The notes under the pieces were generated by a model that did not search any database, was not told where the DNA came from, and worked only from the letters and a program-made list of their open reading frames with translations. Made by a program: the position numbers and the translations under genes. A DNA stretch of 64,000 nucleotides from Sphingopyxis terrae subsp. terrae NBRC 15098 (lineage in GTDB: Bacteria > Pseudomonadota > Alphaproteobacteria > Sphingomonadales > Sphingomonadaceae): contig NZ_BCZQ01000019.1 of the NCBI RefSeq assembly GCF_001598815.1, forward strand, positions 1 through 64,000. Direction: 5' to 3'. Shown one piece after another: positions 25,910 through 35,338 of this stretch (position 1 is the stretch's first letter; every line of letters starts with the position of its first letter).

Positions 25910-27514
25910 CTAGGGTATGAACCATTGCAGCCCGTCGGCACGCTGGCGCTGCATGCGGTCTTCGTGAAATTCGAAGCTGCCGGGAAAGGGATTGCGTTCG
26001 GGTCGCGGACGATCGGCGAAGCGCATGGCATATTCCTGGCCGCCGTAGGGACGCCAGCGGGCTGCCGACGGCGCGACCGGCTTTCCGGTCGCGGCAAAGC
26101 TGGTCCAGTAATCGATCATCTGCTCCGCGAGCCGCTCCTCGGCCGGTCCCTCCGCGTCCGGCCAGTTGCGCGACCCCGCGACCGGACGCCCGGCAATGCC
26201 GAAGACGAACGGCAGTTCGCTCGCATGAAAGGCGCAAAGATCGCGCGCGCGGGCCGCCGGGTAGCAATGATCGAAGACGTAAAGATAAGCCGGCGCTCCG
26301 GCCGCGGTCTGCGCGCGGACGAGACGTTCGGTCGCCCAGCCGTAGATGGTGTCGCGCGTCGCGGCGAGCATGCTCTCCGTCCCGCCCGACGCCGGATAGA
26401 GTTTGAGATAGGCGGCGGCGAGATCGCCGTAACGCTTCGCGGCCGCCGCCGCATAGTCCGCCGGGTCGCCCGGCATGGCCGGCACGAGCCGCCGCTGCGA
26501 TCGCACCTCGCCGCTGTTGAAGCCGGCGAGCAACGGCACCTTCATCTGCGCGCCGCGGTCGAGGATGTTGACGAGCTGGTCGGGGACGACCACGCCATCG
26601 ACGACCGGCTGCGCCGGGAAACGGGCGCGCACCGCCGCCGCCAGCAAAGCATCGGGATCGACGGCGCGCAGCGCGGCGATGTCGGCAGCGCCCAGCGCTT
26701 CGCCCAAAGCCTGCCCGCTCGCTTCGGCGGATGGCAGACCGAACGCCGCTTCGCGCAGGCGCGGCATCGCGCGCATATTGGTGCTCTGCACGATCGCCTT
26801 CGCGAACAAGCCGCGGGCTGGTGGGCTGGCGAGAAGATAGGAGACGCTGAGCGCCCCGGCCGATTCCCCCATCGCGGTCACATTGGCGGGATCGCCGCCG
26901 AAGGCCGCAATATTGCGCTGCACCCAGCGGAGCGCCGCCATCTGGTCGAGCAGGCCGTAGTTGCCCGAGACATTTTGCGGCGATTCGGCGCTCAGCCCCG
27001 GGTGTGCAAACCAGCCGAAGACGCCGAGGCGATAGTTGATCGACACGAAGACGATCCCGCGCCGGGCGAATTCGCGTCCATCGTACATCGGGCTCGCGCT
27101 GCCGCCGAATTGCAGCGATCCGCCGTGAATCCACACGATCACCGGCGCCTTCTTCGCCTCCGCCGGCGCCCAGATGTTGAGCGTCAGGCAATCCTCGCTC
27201 TGGGGGCGGGGCGCTTCGAAATAGACGCTGTCGGCGGGATAGGCGGGCTGGACGCAGTCGGGTCCGAACTCGGCCGCCTGTCGCAAGCCCGACCAGGATG
27301 GCGGCGCTTCGGGCGGCTGCCACCGCCGCTCGCCGACGGGCGGCGCAGCATAGGGCAAGCCGCGGAATATGCGCACATCGTCCTGCCATGTGCCGGCGAC
27401 GCGTCCTTCGCCGACGGTCGCCGTCGGCGCCTCGCGGGGGGCGGGTGCGGCCCCCGACAGACCAAGGACGGCGCACAGGCCGGTGACGATCTTTCCAAGC
27501 GGCGACAGGCCCAT
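25910..27514 (-). CDS. Secreted type-B carboxylesterase
   Basis: The 534-residue carboxylesterase/cholinesterase-type hydrolase has a hydrophobic N-terminal signal (about residues 8-24), IFRGLPYAAPPVGERRW, SEDCLTLNIWAP, oxyanion HGG in VIVWIHGGSLQFGG, the nucleophile in GESAGAL (about residue 216), an acidic residue near FNSGEVRS and the active-site His in FHASELPFVFG. The fold acts on carboxylic esters, here probably in the periplasm. A close paralogue lies at 35335. An 18-bp TetR-type operator copy sits 57 bp upstream in the divergent spacer, placing it in the same regulon. Confidence 0.88.
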   Translation of the reverse strand: MGLSPLGKIVTGLCAVLGLSGAAPAPREAPTATVGEGRVAGTWQDDVRIFRGLPYAAPPVGERRWQPPEAPPSWSGLRQAAEFGPDCVQPAYPADSVYFEAPRPQSEDCLTLNIWAPAEAKKAPVIVWIHGGSLQFGGSASPMYDGREFARRGIVFVSINYRLGVFGWFAHPGLSAESPQNVSGNYGLLDQMAALRWVQRNIAAFGGDPANVTAMGESAGALSVSYLLASPPARGLFAKAIVQSTNMRAMPRLREAAFGLPSAEASGQALGEALGAADIAALRAVDPDALLAAAVRARFPAQPVVDGVVVPDQLVNILDRGAQMKVPLLAGFNSGEVRSQRRLVPAMPGDPADYAAAAAKRYGDLAAAYLKLYPASGGTESMLAATRDTIYGWATERLVRAQTAAGAPAYLYVFDHCYPAARARDLCAFHASELPFVFGIAGRPVAGSRNWPDAEGPAEERLAEQMIDYWTSFAATGKPVAPSAARWRPYGGQEYAMRFADRPRPERNPFPGSFEFHEDRMQRQRADGLQWFIP

Positions 27515-27570
27515 CAGCGCATTTCCTCTTCCCGGCGGCGATGCTTGCCATCGTCCGGCGAAGAACTTAC

Positions 27571-27588
27571 GCTCACTTGTGAGTGAAT
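27571..27588. promoter_or_regulatory. TetR-type operator copy 1
   Basis: GCTCACTTGTGAGTGAAT contains the near-palindrome CTCAC-TT-GTGAG and matches two other promoters of this region (32971-32988 and 39389-39406) at 14 of 18 positions. It lies in the divergent spacer between the esterase and the M28-like gene. Confidence 0.7.
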
Positions 27589-27682
27589 ATCAAGCGGCCG
27601 ATCGTCATTGACGGGCGCCGGCCTCGCATCACATGGCAACGCGGCCAAGCAATGGCGGCGGAACAGCCGCAAGGGAGAGCCG

Positions 27683-28978
27683 ATGACCGATCCGACAAGG
27701 CGCCATTTCATCGCCGCCGCAACCGCCCTTCCCGTCGCCGCCGGCGCCGCGCACGCGGCTGCGGCGACGAGCGACACGATCGCGAGCGACCTCGCCGCCT
27801 ATATCGGTTTCGGCAACAAGCGCGCAGGCGGCGCCGGCGACAATGCGTGCGGCCACTGGCTCGCCGATCAGCTCGCGCGTGCGGGCTATACGGTCGAAAA
27901 GCCGGCCATCTCTGTTCCCCATTTCGGCGCCGGACCGTGCGACATCGTCGTCGGCGACATCCGCGCCGCGCTGATGCCGCAGCCGATCGTGACGCCGACC
28001 GCCGCCGGGGGCGTGACGGGGCCGCTGGTGCGCGTCGATGCGCAGGGCCGCGCCGACGCGCCGCTGGCAGGCGCGATCGCGCTCGTCGACCTGCCCTATG
28101 GCCGCTGGTCGTCGGCGCTCGCCAAACCGGTCCGCGCGCCCGTCGAGACCGCCTTCGCGGCGGGCGCCAAGGCGGCGGTGATCGTCACCAACGGACCGAC
28201 GGGCAAGATCATCGCGCTCAATGCCGATGGCCGCGCGCCGATGTTCGTGGGTCCGGTTGGTCTGCTCGCGCCTGCCGACGCCGCACCTTTTTGGGAGGCA
28301 GCGATGCGCCATGACGCGGCGACGGTGCGCCTGACCGGCGAGGGTAGGCGGCGGAGCGCCTTCAACGTCATCGGGCGACTCGACCGCGGCAAGGCGAAAT
28401 GGGTGGTGGTATCGACTCCGCGTTCGGGCTGGACCGACTGTGCGGGCGAGCGCGGCGGCGGCATTGCCGCATGGCTGGACCTGGTCCGCGCTATCCCGGC
28501 GCTGCTCCCCGACCACAACCTCGCTTTCCTGTGCAACAGCGGCCATGAATATGAAAATCTGGGCGCCGAGGAGGCGCTGAAGGCGGTGGCCCCCAAGCCC
28601 GACGCGACGCATTTCTGGCTCCACCTTGGCGCCAACCTCGCGGCGCGTGACTGGCACGAAGGCCTGTTCGGCCTCGCCCCGCTGGCTGGCACCGATTCGC
28701 AGCGCTATCTGGTCGTCAGCCCCCCGCTGCTTGCGACGGCGCGGCGCCTGTTCGCGGGCTTTGCCGGACTTGAAAGCCCTTACCCCAGCGACAAATTGTC
28801 GGCCGGCGAACTCACCGCGATCATCGCCGCAGGCTACACATCGGTCGCAGGCATTTTCGGCGTCCATCGTTTCCATCATGTCGAAGGAGACGATGCGCGC
28901 TGCGTCGATGCGGGTGCGGTCGCGGCGACGGCCGCCGCCTTCCGGAAGCTGCTCCTTGCCGCGGCCGCGCCGAGATAG
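27683..28978 (+). CDS. Tat-exported M28-like metallopeptidase fold with degenerate metal ligands
   Basis: The 431-residue protein has a Tat signal (RRHFIAAATALPVAAGAAHA), a protease-associated-like domain (about 130-210, with FAAGAKAAVIVTNGPTG) and a C-terminal M28-like region. Where active M28 enzymes have His-x-Asp and Asn-Asp-x-Ser-Gly, this one reads STPRSGW and CAGERGGGIAAW; the Glu-Glu pair appears as SGHEYENLGAEEA. Zinc binding is therefore doubtful. The ATG at 27683 follows AAGGGAGAG. It is divergent from an esterase and shares an operator-like site, so it belongs to the same regulon, perhaps as a non-peptidase hydrolase. Confidence 0.68.
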   Translation: MTDPTRRHFIAAATALPVAAGAAHAAAATSDTIASDLAAYIGFGNKRAGGAGDNACGHWLADQLARAGYTVEKPAISVPHFGAGPCDIVVGDIRAALMPQPIVTPTAAGGVTGPLVRVDAQGRADAPLAGAIALVDLPYGRWSSALAKPVRAPVETAFAAGAKAAVIVTNGPTGKIIALNADGRAPMFVGPVGLLAPADAAPFWEAAMRHDAATVRLTGEGRRRSAFNVIGRLDRGKAKWVVVSTPRSGWTDCAGERGGGIAAWLDLVRAIPALLPDHNLAFLCNSGHEYENLGAEEALKAVAPKPDATHFWLHLGANLAARDWHEGLFGLAPLAGTDSQRYLVVSPPLLATARRLFAGFAGLESPYPSDKLSAGELTAIIAAGYTSVAGIFGVHRFHHVEGDDARCVDAGAVAATAAAFRKLLLAAAAPR

Positions 28979-28987
28979 TGTAGGTTT

Positions 28988-30313
28988 CTAGATCCGGTTC
29001 GCGCGCGCGATCGCGCCGAAGTGATGCGCGCTGGGTCGCGGGGCGCGGACGAAAGTGTCGCGATCAACCGCGGCCAGCCCGAAGGGTACCGCATAGCCCG
29101 ACGTCCATTCGAAATTGTCGAGCAGCGACCAGTAGATATAGCTGTGGACGGCAATGCCTTCGTCGAGACAGGCGCGGACCCCGTCGAGCGCCGCGTCGAT
29201 GAAGGCGATGCGGCGCGCATCGTCGGCGACGGCGACCCCGCTTTCGGTGACATAGATGGGCTTGCCGATCGTCCGGTGCGCCCAGCGGATCGTATTCGCC
29301 AAGGCCTGCGGATAAAATTCATAACCCGACAGCGTCTTTTCGGCGTCCTTCGGGGGCGGCACCATGCCCTTTTCGTCGAAGACGAGCCGCGTGTAGCATT
29401 GCACCCCGAAGAAGTCGGCGTGGTCGCGGGCGACATCGATCCAGTTGCCGTAGAGCCGCCGCTCATAATCTGCGACGAGCGACGGTGCGCCGGCCGACTG
29501 GATATCCTGCGTCGTGAGCGTGATGCCGACCGGAAGTTCGGGCCGCGCCGCCTTGATCGCCGCATAGGCCTGACGATGCGCCTCCTGCATCAGCGGGGTC
29601 GTAACCGCAGGATCGGCGAAGGCGAGGCGCGAGAATTTGGGCGATCCGGTTGCGGCGACCGCGGCCGCCTGCGCCGCCCGTTGCAGCTCCGCACCGGCTT
29701 CCGACTGGGGGAACAGCGACACGAGCAGGCCGATATTGGCTTCGTTGAAGGTGGTGACGAGATGCATCAGCCCGCCGAGCCGCTCCGCGACCCTGGCGCA
29801 ATAGCGCGCGAAGAGCTGCGGCGCGTCGGCAACCTCGAACCCGCCACGCTTCGCGAACCACAGCGGCACGGTGAAGTGGCTCAGCGTCACGACGGGAGCC
29901 AGCCCCCGCGCGCGGCAGGCAGTCAGCACCCGGGCATAATGGGCGAGTTCGGCGTTCGAGAAATGCCCCTCGCTCGGCTCGATCCGCGCCCATTCGATGC
30001 CAAGCCGGTAGCAGTTCAACCCGAGTTGCTGCGCGAGCGCGAAATCCTGATCGTAGCGGTGATAGCTGTCGCACGCGTCGCCCGACCGCTCCTTGAACAG
30101 CGTCGGTTCGATATTCTCGGCAAGCCAGGCGTCGCTGTTGGTATTATTCCCTTCGCTCTGGTGCGCCGAGATGGCCGCGCCCCAGAGAAAGCCCTTCGGC
30201 GCGGGCTTGCGCCGCGCCGGCGCCGGGGCGTTGCCGAGCAGCACCGGCGCAGCGGCGGCGCCGACCGCCCCCTGGATCAGCGCGCGGCGCGCAATGGCAT
30301 CGCCGCCGCTCAT
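28988..30313 (-). CDS. Family 1 glycoside hydrolase (beta-glucosidase-like), Tat-exported
   Basis: This 441-residue protein has an N-terminal ARRALIQG twin-arginine signal (residues 8-30), the GH1 start KGFLWGAAISAHQSEGNN, the acid/base Glu in TTFNEANIG and the nucleophile Glu in YVTESGVAV. SLLDNFEWTSGY near the C-terminus forms the aglycone pocket edge. GH1 enzymes cleave beta-linked glycosides such as aryl glucosides. Its ATG overlaps the stop of the MHS transporter as ATGA. Export and operon partners suggest it frees an aglycone in the periplasm. It ends 9 bp from the convergent M28-like gene. Confidence 0.87.
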   Translation of the reverse strand: MSGGDAIARRALIQGAVGAAAAPVLLGNAPAPARRKPAPKGFLWGAAISAHQSEGNNTNSDAWLAENIEPTLFKERSGDACDSYHRYDQDFALAQQLGLNCYRLGIEWARIEPSEGHFSNAELAHYARVLTACRARGLAPVVTLSHFTVPLWFAKRGGFEVADAPQLFARYCARVAERLGGLMHLVTTFNEANIGLLVSLFPQSEAGAELQRAAQAAAVAATGSPKFSRLAFADPAVTTPLMQEAHRQAYAAIKAARPELPVGITLTTQDIQSAGAPSLVADYERRLYGNWIDVARDHADFFGVQCYTRLVFDEKGMVPPPKDAEKTLSGYEFYPQALANTIRWAHRTIGKPIYVTESGVAVADDARRIAFIDAALDGVRACLDEGIAVHSYIYWSLLDNFEWTSGYAVPFGLAAVDRDTFVRAPRPSAHHFGAIARANRI

Positions 30314-31974
30314 GCCTCGATGTCGCGCTTGTAGGTTTCGGGCAGGAACAGGATGCCGACGACCGCGGTCACCGCCGCAATGATGACCGCATACCACAGC
30401 CCCTGATAGATATTGCCGGTCGCCGCGACCATCGCGAAGCCGATCGTCGGCATGAAGCCGCCGATCCAGCCGTTTCCGATGTGATAGGGCAGCGACAGCG
30501 AACTGTAACGGATGCGCGCCGGGAACAGCTCGACGAGCAGCGCGGCGAGCGGGCCATAGACCATCGTCGCGAGCAGCCCGAAGACGCAGAGGATCAGAAT
30601 CACCTTGACCTTGTTGACCTGCGCCGGATCGGCTTTGTCGGGATAGCCCGCCGCATCGAGCGCCGTTTTCGCCTCGCGCCCGAAGGCGGCGACCACCGCC
30701 GCCCGAGCATCCTTGTCGAGCCCCACCGGGTCGGCGACGGCGATCACGCGGTCGCCGACGCGCACCGACGCGGCGCTTCCCGCCGGCGCATCGCGATTGG
30801 CATAGTTGATGCCGTTCTTTGCCAGATAGGATTTGGCGATGTCGCAACTCGAATGGTCAAAGCTGTTCTTGCCGATCGGGTCGAACTGGAACGAGCATTC
30901 GCCGGCATCGGCAATGACCGTGACCGGCGCGCGTTCGACCGCCGCGGCCATCGCGGGATTCGCGGCGACGACGAGCGCCTTGTAGAGCGGAAAATAGACG
31001 AACACCGCGATCACGCAGGCGGTCATCATGATCGGTTTGCGGCCGATACGGTCACTGAGCCAGCCGAAGAAGACGAAGCTTGGAATGATGATGAGGAGCG
31101 CCGTCGCGACGAGGAAATTGGCGGTCGCGCCGTCCACCCGCGCGATACGTTCGAGGTAGAAGAGCGGATAGAGGTGCGCGGCAAAGCCGATCACCGCTTG
31201 CCCCGCAACCGCCCCGAACAGCGCAATGAGCACGATCTTCAAATTGCGCCATTCGCCAAAGGCCTCCTTCAGCGGCGCCTTCGACGTCGCGCCGGCCGCC
31301 TTCATCCGTTGGAACACCGGGCTTTCCTCAAGCTGCAGGCGTATCCACAGCGCGACCGACAGCAGCACGATCGAAAAGATGAAGGGAAGCCGCCAGCCCC
31401 AGGCGTTGAAGGTATCGGCATCCATGAACAATCGCAGCGACACGACAAAGGTCGACGCCAGGATCAGCCCGATCATCGCCGTCGTCTGGATGAAGCTGGT
31501 GTAGAGGCCGCGTTTTCCGGGCGGGGCATGTTCGGCGATATAGACGGCGGCGCCGCCATATTCGCCGCCGATCGCCAGTCCCTGCAACAGACGCAGCAGC
31601 ATCAGGATGATCGGTGCCGCTACCCCGATCGTGTCATAGCCGGGCAGAAAGCCGACCGCGAAGGTCGACAGTCCCATGATCGCCATGGTGACGAGGAAGG
31701 TATTCTTGCGGCCGACGATGTCGCCGACGCGGCCGAAGACGAGCGCGCCGAACGGCCGCACCGCAAACCCCGCGGCAAACGCCATCAGCGCAAGGATGAA
31801 GCCCGTCGTTTCGTTCACCCCCGAAAAGAAGTGATGCGAAAGCGCCGTGGCGAGCAGGCCATAGAGATAGAAGTCATACCATTCGAACACTGTCCCCAGC
31901 GACGAAGCGGCGATCACCAGCTTCTCATTCTGCCCCTTGCCCGCTTCGGGCGCGGCCTGGCTGTCGGTCGTCAT
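30310..31974 (-). CDS. MHS-family MFS transporter with a ~115-residue hydrophilic insertion
   Basis: The 554-residue transporter belongs to the metabolite:H+ symporter branch (KgtP/ProP/ShiA type): GTVFEWYDFYLYG at TM1, RPFGALVFGRVGDIVGRK, LLRLLQGLAIGGEYGGAA and ESPVF. Between residues about 340 and 455 lies a hydrophilic stretch with two Cys (360 and 377) that ordinary members lack, probably an extracytoplasmic loop. The ATG at 31974 follows GAGAAGGAT. It sits between the SDR and the glycosidase genes and is likely the inner-membrane importer of the released acid or aglycone. Confidence 0.85.
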   Translation of the reverse strand: MTTDSQAAPEAGKGQNEKLVIAASSLGTVFEWYDFYLYGLLATALSHHFFSGVNETTGFILALMAFAAGFAVRPFGALVFGRVGDIVGRKNTFLVTMAIMGLSTFAVGFLPGYDTIGVAAPIILMLLRLLQGLAIGGEYGGAAVYIAEHAPPGKRGLYTSFIQTTAMIGLILASTFVVSLRLFMDADTFNAWGWRLPFIFSIVLLSVALWIRLQLEESPVFQRMKAAGATSKAPLKEAFGEWRNLKIVLIALFGAVAGQAVIGFAAHLYPLFYLERIARVDGATANFLVATALLIIIPSFVFFGWLSDRIGRKPIMMTACVIAVFVYFPLYKALVVAANPAMAAAVERAPVTVIADAGECSFQFDPIGKNSFDHSSCDIAKSYLAKNGINYANRDAPAGSAASVRVGDRVIAVADPVGLDKDARAAVVAAFGREAKTALDAAGYPDKADPAQVNKVKVILILCVFGLLATMVYGPLAALLVELFPARIRYSSLSLPYHIGNGWIGGFMPTIGFAMVAATGNIYQGLWYAVIIAAVTAVVGILFLPETYKRDIEA

Positions 31975-32044
31975 ATCCTTCTCCCTTCGTCCCGGCAGCG
32001 ACGGCGGGCTCTTGACCGGCCCGTCCGCCACGCCCCGGGGATTG

Positions 32045-32944
32045 TCAGCGTTGCACCGCCATCGTCGGCGCCGTGAAACCCGCATTCGCCAGTTCGCGCT
32101 CGGCCTGCGTGAAGCCATAGGCCGGCACGACCTCGCCGCGGCGATCGGTGATGCGGTCCCATTCCGAAACCACGCGCGCGGCCGCATCCTCGCCGCGGCC
32201 CACGAACAGCCCGTCGGTCAGCGTGACATGCGCGCTCGCGAAATGCCCGGCCCCCGCACAGAGGATGGCGCGCGTCGGCGCGGTATCGCCGACCAGCGCG
32301 AGCAGCCCGGGGCTCACCGCCTCGGGCGCCAGCCGCGCCAGCGCTTCGGGCGCGAGCACGCCGTCGGTCATCGCCGTCGCCGCGGTCGGCGCCAGACAAT
32401 TGACCCGGATATTGTGCCGCTCGCCTTCGAGCGCGAGCGTCTGCATCAGGCCGACGAGTGCCATCTTTGCAGCGCTGTAATTGGCTTGGCCAAAATTGCC
32501 GTAGAGCCCCGACGAAGAGGTCGTCATCACGATGCGTCCGAAGCGCCGCGCGCGCATCTGGTCCCACACCGCCTTCGAACAGATGGCGGCGCCCATCAGG
32601 TGGACGTCGACGACCAGACGGAAATCGTCGATGTCCATCTTCGCAAAGCTCTTGTCGCGCAGGATGCCGGCATTGTTGATCAATATGTCGATGCCGCCCC
32701 ATGCGGCGGTCGCATCATCGACCATCGCCGCGACCTCAGCGGTGTCGGTGACCGAAGCGGGCGCCGCGATCGCCTGCCCGCCCGATGCGACGATCTCGGC
32801 CGTCACGGCTTCGGCGGCGGCGGCGTCGCGATCGTTGACGACGACGCGCGCGCCGTGCCGCGCCAGCATCAGCGCGTGGGCGCGGCCCAGCCCGCCGCCC
32901 GCTCCGGTCACGATCGCCACCCGGTCCTGCAAGTCCCTCTTCAT
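32045..32944 (-). CDS. SDR oxidoreductase, (3R)-hydroxyacyl-CoA dehydrogenase-like
   Basis: This 299-residue classical SDR has TGAGGGLGRAHA (cofactor), NNAG, catalytic Ser in TTSSSGLYG and YSAAK. The segment RDLQDRVAIVTGAGGGLGR and the long C-terminus resemble the dehydrogenase domain of peroxisomal multifunctional enzyme 2, which acts on hydroxyacyl-CoAs. With the acyl-CoA ligase encoded at 33779 this suggests beta-oxidation-like side-chain processing. It is the first gene of the leftward SDR-MHS-GH1 unit, and operator copy 2 lies 27 bp upstream. Confidence 0.82.
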   Translation of the reverse strand: MKRDLQDRVAIVTGAGGGLGRAHALMLARHGARVVVNDRDAAAAEAVTAEIVASGGQAIAAPASVTDTAEVAAMVDDATAAWGGIDILINNAGILRDKSFAKMDIDDFRLVVDVHLMGAAICSKAVWDQMRARRFGRIVMTTSSSGLYGNFGQANYSAAKMALVGLMQTLALEGERHNIRVNCLAPTAATAMTDGVLAPEALARLAPEAVSPGLLALVGDTAPTRAILCAGAGHFASAHVTLTDGLFVGRGEDAAARVVSEWDRITDRRGEVVPAYGFTQAERELANAGFTAPTMAVQR

Positions 32945-32970
32945 CGCCGCCCTCTCGCTTTCAAATCATA

Positions 32971-32988
32971 ACTCACTAGTGAGTGAAT
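32971..32988. promoter_or_regulatory. TetR-type operator copy 2
   Basis: ACTCACTAGTGAGTGAAT contains a perfect 14-bp palindrome (ACTCACTAGTGAGT, 32971-32984). It lies between the SDR start and the end of the TetR gene, in position to repress the SDR-MHS-GH1 operon. Confidence 0.75.
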
Positions 32989-33037
32989 TTATTTATGCGT
33001 ACCGCGAATCCCCATCGAACTGCGGCGTATCGGCCTG

Positions 33038-33736
33038 TCAGCCCCTATCCTGCTTTCGCTGCTCGCAAATTTCGCGGAAACCTGCCGCCATGAAGCGCGC
33101 CATCCGGTGCTTTACCGCTTCATAATCGTCCGACAGGCACAGGCCGTGCGACAATTTATCGATACGCCCGGTCCGCGCGAGCGTGAGCATCAGCGCGCCG
33201 GTGACGAAGTGATAGCCCCAGAAAATATCTTCCTCGGCCGCGTCGGGCAGCGCCTTTTTCAATATGTCGATCAGCCGCAAGACCACGGGATCGAAATATT
33301 TGTCCATGAATTCCGCGCCTTCGGGGCTGTTCGACGCCTGTGCGCCAAAGGCCCCGTAATTCTTCCACCCCTCGCCGCCCTGGATATAGAGGTCGAGGTC
33401 GGTGTCGAGAAAGGCGTGCAGCGCACCCTCGACTGTCGGCTTGCCCGCGGCTGCGCGCTCATAATCGTCGAGTGCCTGCATCCGCCGGTCGATCGTAACG
33501 ACGGCGCGGCGCGCGAAAACGGCATCGAACAGCGTCTGCTTGTCGTCGAAATAATAGTTCAGCAGCGTGTGGTGGACGCCGACCTGCTTTGCGACATCCT
33601 TCAGCGTGACGCCGTGAAAGCCATGCTTCGAAAACAGAAGTTCGGCGACGTCGAGAATCTGCTCCATCATTTCGGCGCGCTGCTCCGCCTTCGATGGCCG
33701 CTTTGCCGCAGTCTTTGCCTTCGACGCCAAATTCAC
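33038..33736 (-). CDS. TetR-family transcriptional regulator
   Basis: The 232-residue regulator has an N-terminal helix-turn-helix (ILDVAELLFSKHGFHGVTLKDVAKQVGVHHTLLNYYF in outline, residues about 26-62) and a C-terminal ligand domain. The frame begins with GTG at 33736 immediately after GGAAGGAA; a TTG at 33730 has better spacing and may be the true start. It is 42 bp downstream of the acyl-CoA ligase and probably the last gene of the TonB-esterase-ligase operon. The shared 18-bp sites at 27571, 32971 and 39389 are its likely operators. Confidence 0.85.
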   Translation of the reverse strand: MNLASKAKTAAKRPSKAEQRAEMMEQILDVAELLFSKHGFHGVTLKDVAKQVGVHHTLLNYYFDDKQTLFDAVFARRAVVTIDRRMQALDDYERAAAGKPTVEGALHAFLDTDLDLYIQGGEGWKNYGAFGAQASNSPEGAEFMDKYFDPVVLRLIDILKKALPDAAEEDIFWGYHFVTGALMLTLARTGRIDKLSHGLCLSDDYEAVKHRMARFMAAGFREICEQRKQDRG

Positions 33737-33778
33737 TTCCTTCCGGGGCTTCGTTCAATCGGGTGCGACCGCGTGGGC

Positions 33779-35338
33779 CTACACCTGTCCATATTCCGCC
33801 CGCAATTGCATTTTGTCGATCTTGCCCGTCGGCGCGAGCGGCATCGCGGCCAGACGCACGACGGCATCGGGAACCCACCAGGATGCGACGCGGCCATCGA
33901 GCGAACCCAGAAGATCGGCGTCGCTGATCGCATCGTCGCAGGTTTCGACGAGCAGGATCGGCCGCTCGCCCCATTTCGGATCGCTGCGCCCGATCACCGC
34001 GGCGAGCGACACTTGCGGCAGCCCCGCGACGATCGCCTCGATCTCGGCGGGATTAATCCACTCGCCGCCCGATTTGATCAGATCCTTGGCGCGCCCGGTG
34101 ATGGTCAGATTGCCCCCGGCGTCGATCCGCGCGAGGTCGCCGGTGTCGAACCAGCCATCGGCATCGGTCGCCGGCTCGCTCTGCCCGAAATAGCGTTCGA
34201 CGACCGAGCCGCCGCGCACGCGCAAATGCCCCTCGGCACCGCGCTGCTCGGCGAGCGCCCGCCCGTCGCCGTCGGTGAGCAGCAGGTCGATGCCCATCGC
34301 GGGGCGCCCCGACAGATCCGGCCGCCGCGCCGGGTCGCCCGGCAGCGCCGCCGTCCCGAGCGGCGACAACTCCGTCATGCCCCAGCTCGTCTGCACCTCG
34401 ACCCCCAGTCGCCGTTCGATCCGGTCCATCAGCGCCGGCGGCATCGACGACCCGCCGACCAGGATACGCTCGAGCGTCGGCACCTCGCCGCCCTCGGCCT
34501 CCAGATGCTCGACCAGCCCCAGCCACACCGTCGGCACGCCGACCGCCGCGGTAACGCATTCGGCCCGGATCAGCCGGGCAAGATGCGCGCCGTCGCTGTG
34601 CCGTCCGGGCAGCACCAGCTTGGCGCCGACAGCAGGCGCGGTGAAGGGAATTCCCCACGCATTGGCATGGAACATCGGCACGACGGGCATCACCGCATCG
34701 CGCGCGGTAATACCGAGGACGTCGGCCTGAAGCTGGCGCATCGTGTGAAGATAGCAACCACGATGCGTGTAGGTGACGCCCTTGGGCGCGCCCGTGCTGC
34801 CCGATGTAAAGCACAGCCCCGACGGGGTATTCTCGTCGAAATCGCCCCACGGCACATCGGCGGCCGCGCCGACGATATGCGGTTCGAGCGCATCCTCCCC
34901 TTCGGCTTCGTCGAGCAGCAGGATGCGCGGCGGCGCGCCGAGGCCGCGCGTCGCGTCGCGTGCCAGACCCAGAAGGTCGGCGCTCGCCAGCAGCACCGAC
35001 GCTTCCGACTGGCGCAGCATCGACCCGAGCTGCGCCGGGGTCAGGCGCGGGTTGAGCGTGTGACAGATCGCGCCCATCCCCATGATGCCGTACCACGCCT
35101 CGACATGGCCCTGCGTATTCCAGGCCAGCGTCGCGACCCGCGCGCCCTTTGCGATCCCGAGCGCCGCCAGCGCCGCTGAAACGCGCAGCGCCCGGTCGCG
35201 AAGCGCCGCATAGGCGATGCGCCGCACGCCGCCGTCCAGTCCCGCCGACACCACTTCGGCGCCGGGATGCCATTTCGCGGCATGGGAGAGGAATTTGTCG
35301 AGCGTCAGGGCATAGGACTGCATCGAACCGTCGATCAT
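33779..35338 (-). CDS. Acyl-CoA synthetase (AMP-forming), fatty-acyl/aryl-CoA ligase
   Basis: The 519-residue ANL-superfamily ligase has the P-loop FTSGSTGAPKGVTYTH (about 175), WGMTELSPLG, the hinge DLARIDAGGNLTITGRAKD, and the C-terminal catalytic Lys in PTGKIDK. It activates a carboxylic acid to its CoA thioester. The ATG at 35338 overlaps the esterase stop (ATGA). It closely resembles the ligase at 61980 in layout. In this operon it would activate an acid freed by the esterase, before the hydroxyacyl-CoA dehydrogenase-like SDR. Confidence 0.88.
   Translation of the reverse strand: MIDGSMQSYALTLDKFLSHAAKWHPGAEVVSAGLDGGVRRIAYAALRDRALRVSAALAALGIAKGARVATLAWNTQGHVEAWYGIMGMGAICHTLNPRLTPAQLGSMLRQSEASVLLASADLLGLARDATRGLGAPPRILLLDEAEGEDALEPHIVGAAADVPWGDFDENTPSGLCFTSGSTGAPKGVTYTHRGCYLHTMRQLQADVLGITARDAVMPVVPMFHANAWGIPFTAPAVGAKLVLPGRHSDGAHLARLIRAECVTAAVGVPTVWLGLVEHLEAEGGEVPTLERILVGGSSMPPALMDRIERRLGVEVQTSWGMTELSPLGTAALPGDPARRPDLSGRPAMGIDLLLTDGDGRALAEQRGAEGHLRVRGGSVVERYFGQSEPATDADGWFDTGDLARIDAGGNLTITGRAKDLIKSGGEWINPAEIEAIVAGLPQVSLAAVIGRSDPKWGERPILLVETCDDAISDADLLGSLDGRVASWWVPDAVVRLAAMPLAPTGKIDKMQLRAEYGQV

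Noticed and set aside
25560-25920. Open frames of about 98-117 codons in the gap upstream of the TonB receptor
   Set aside because: Rich in Arg and Cys, no ribosome site, no recognisable motif, and they run through the promoter region.
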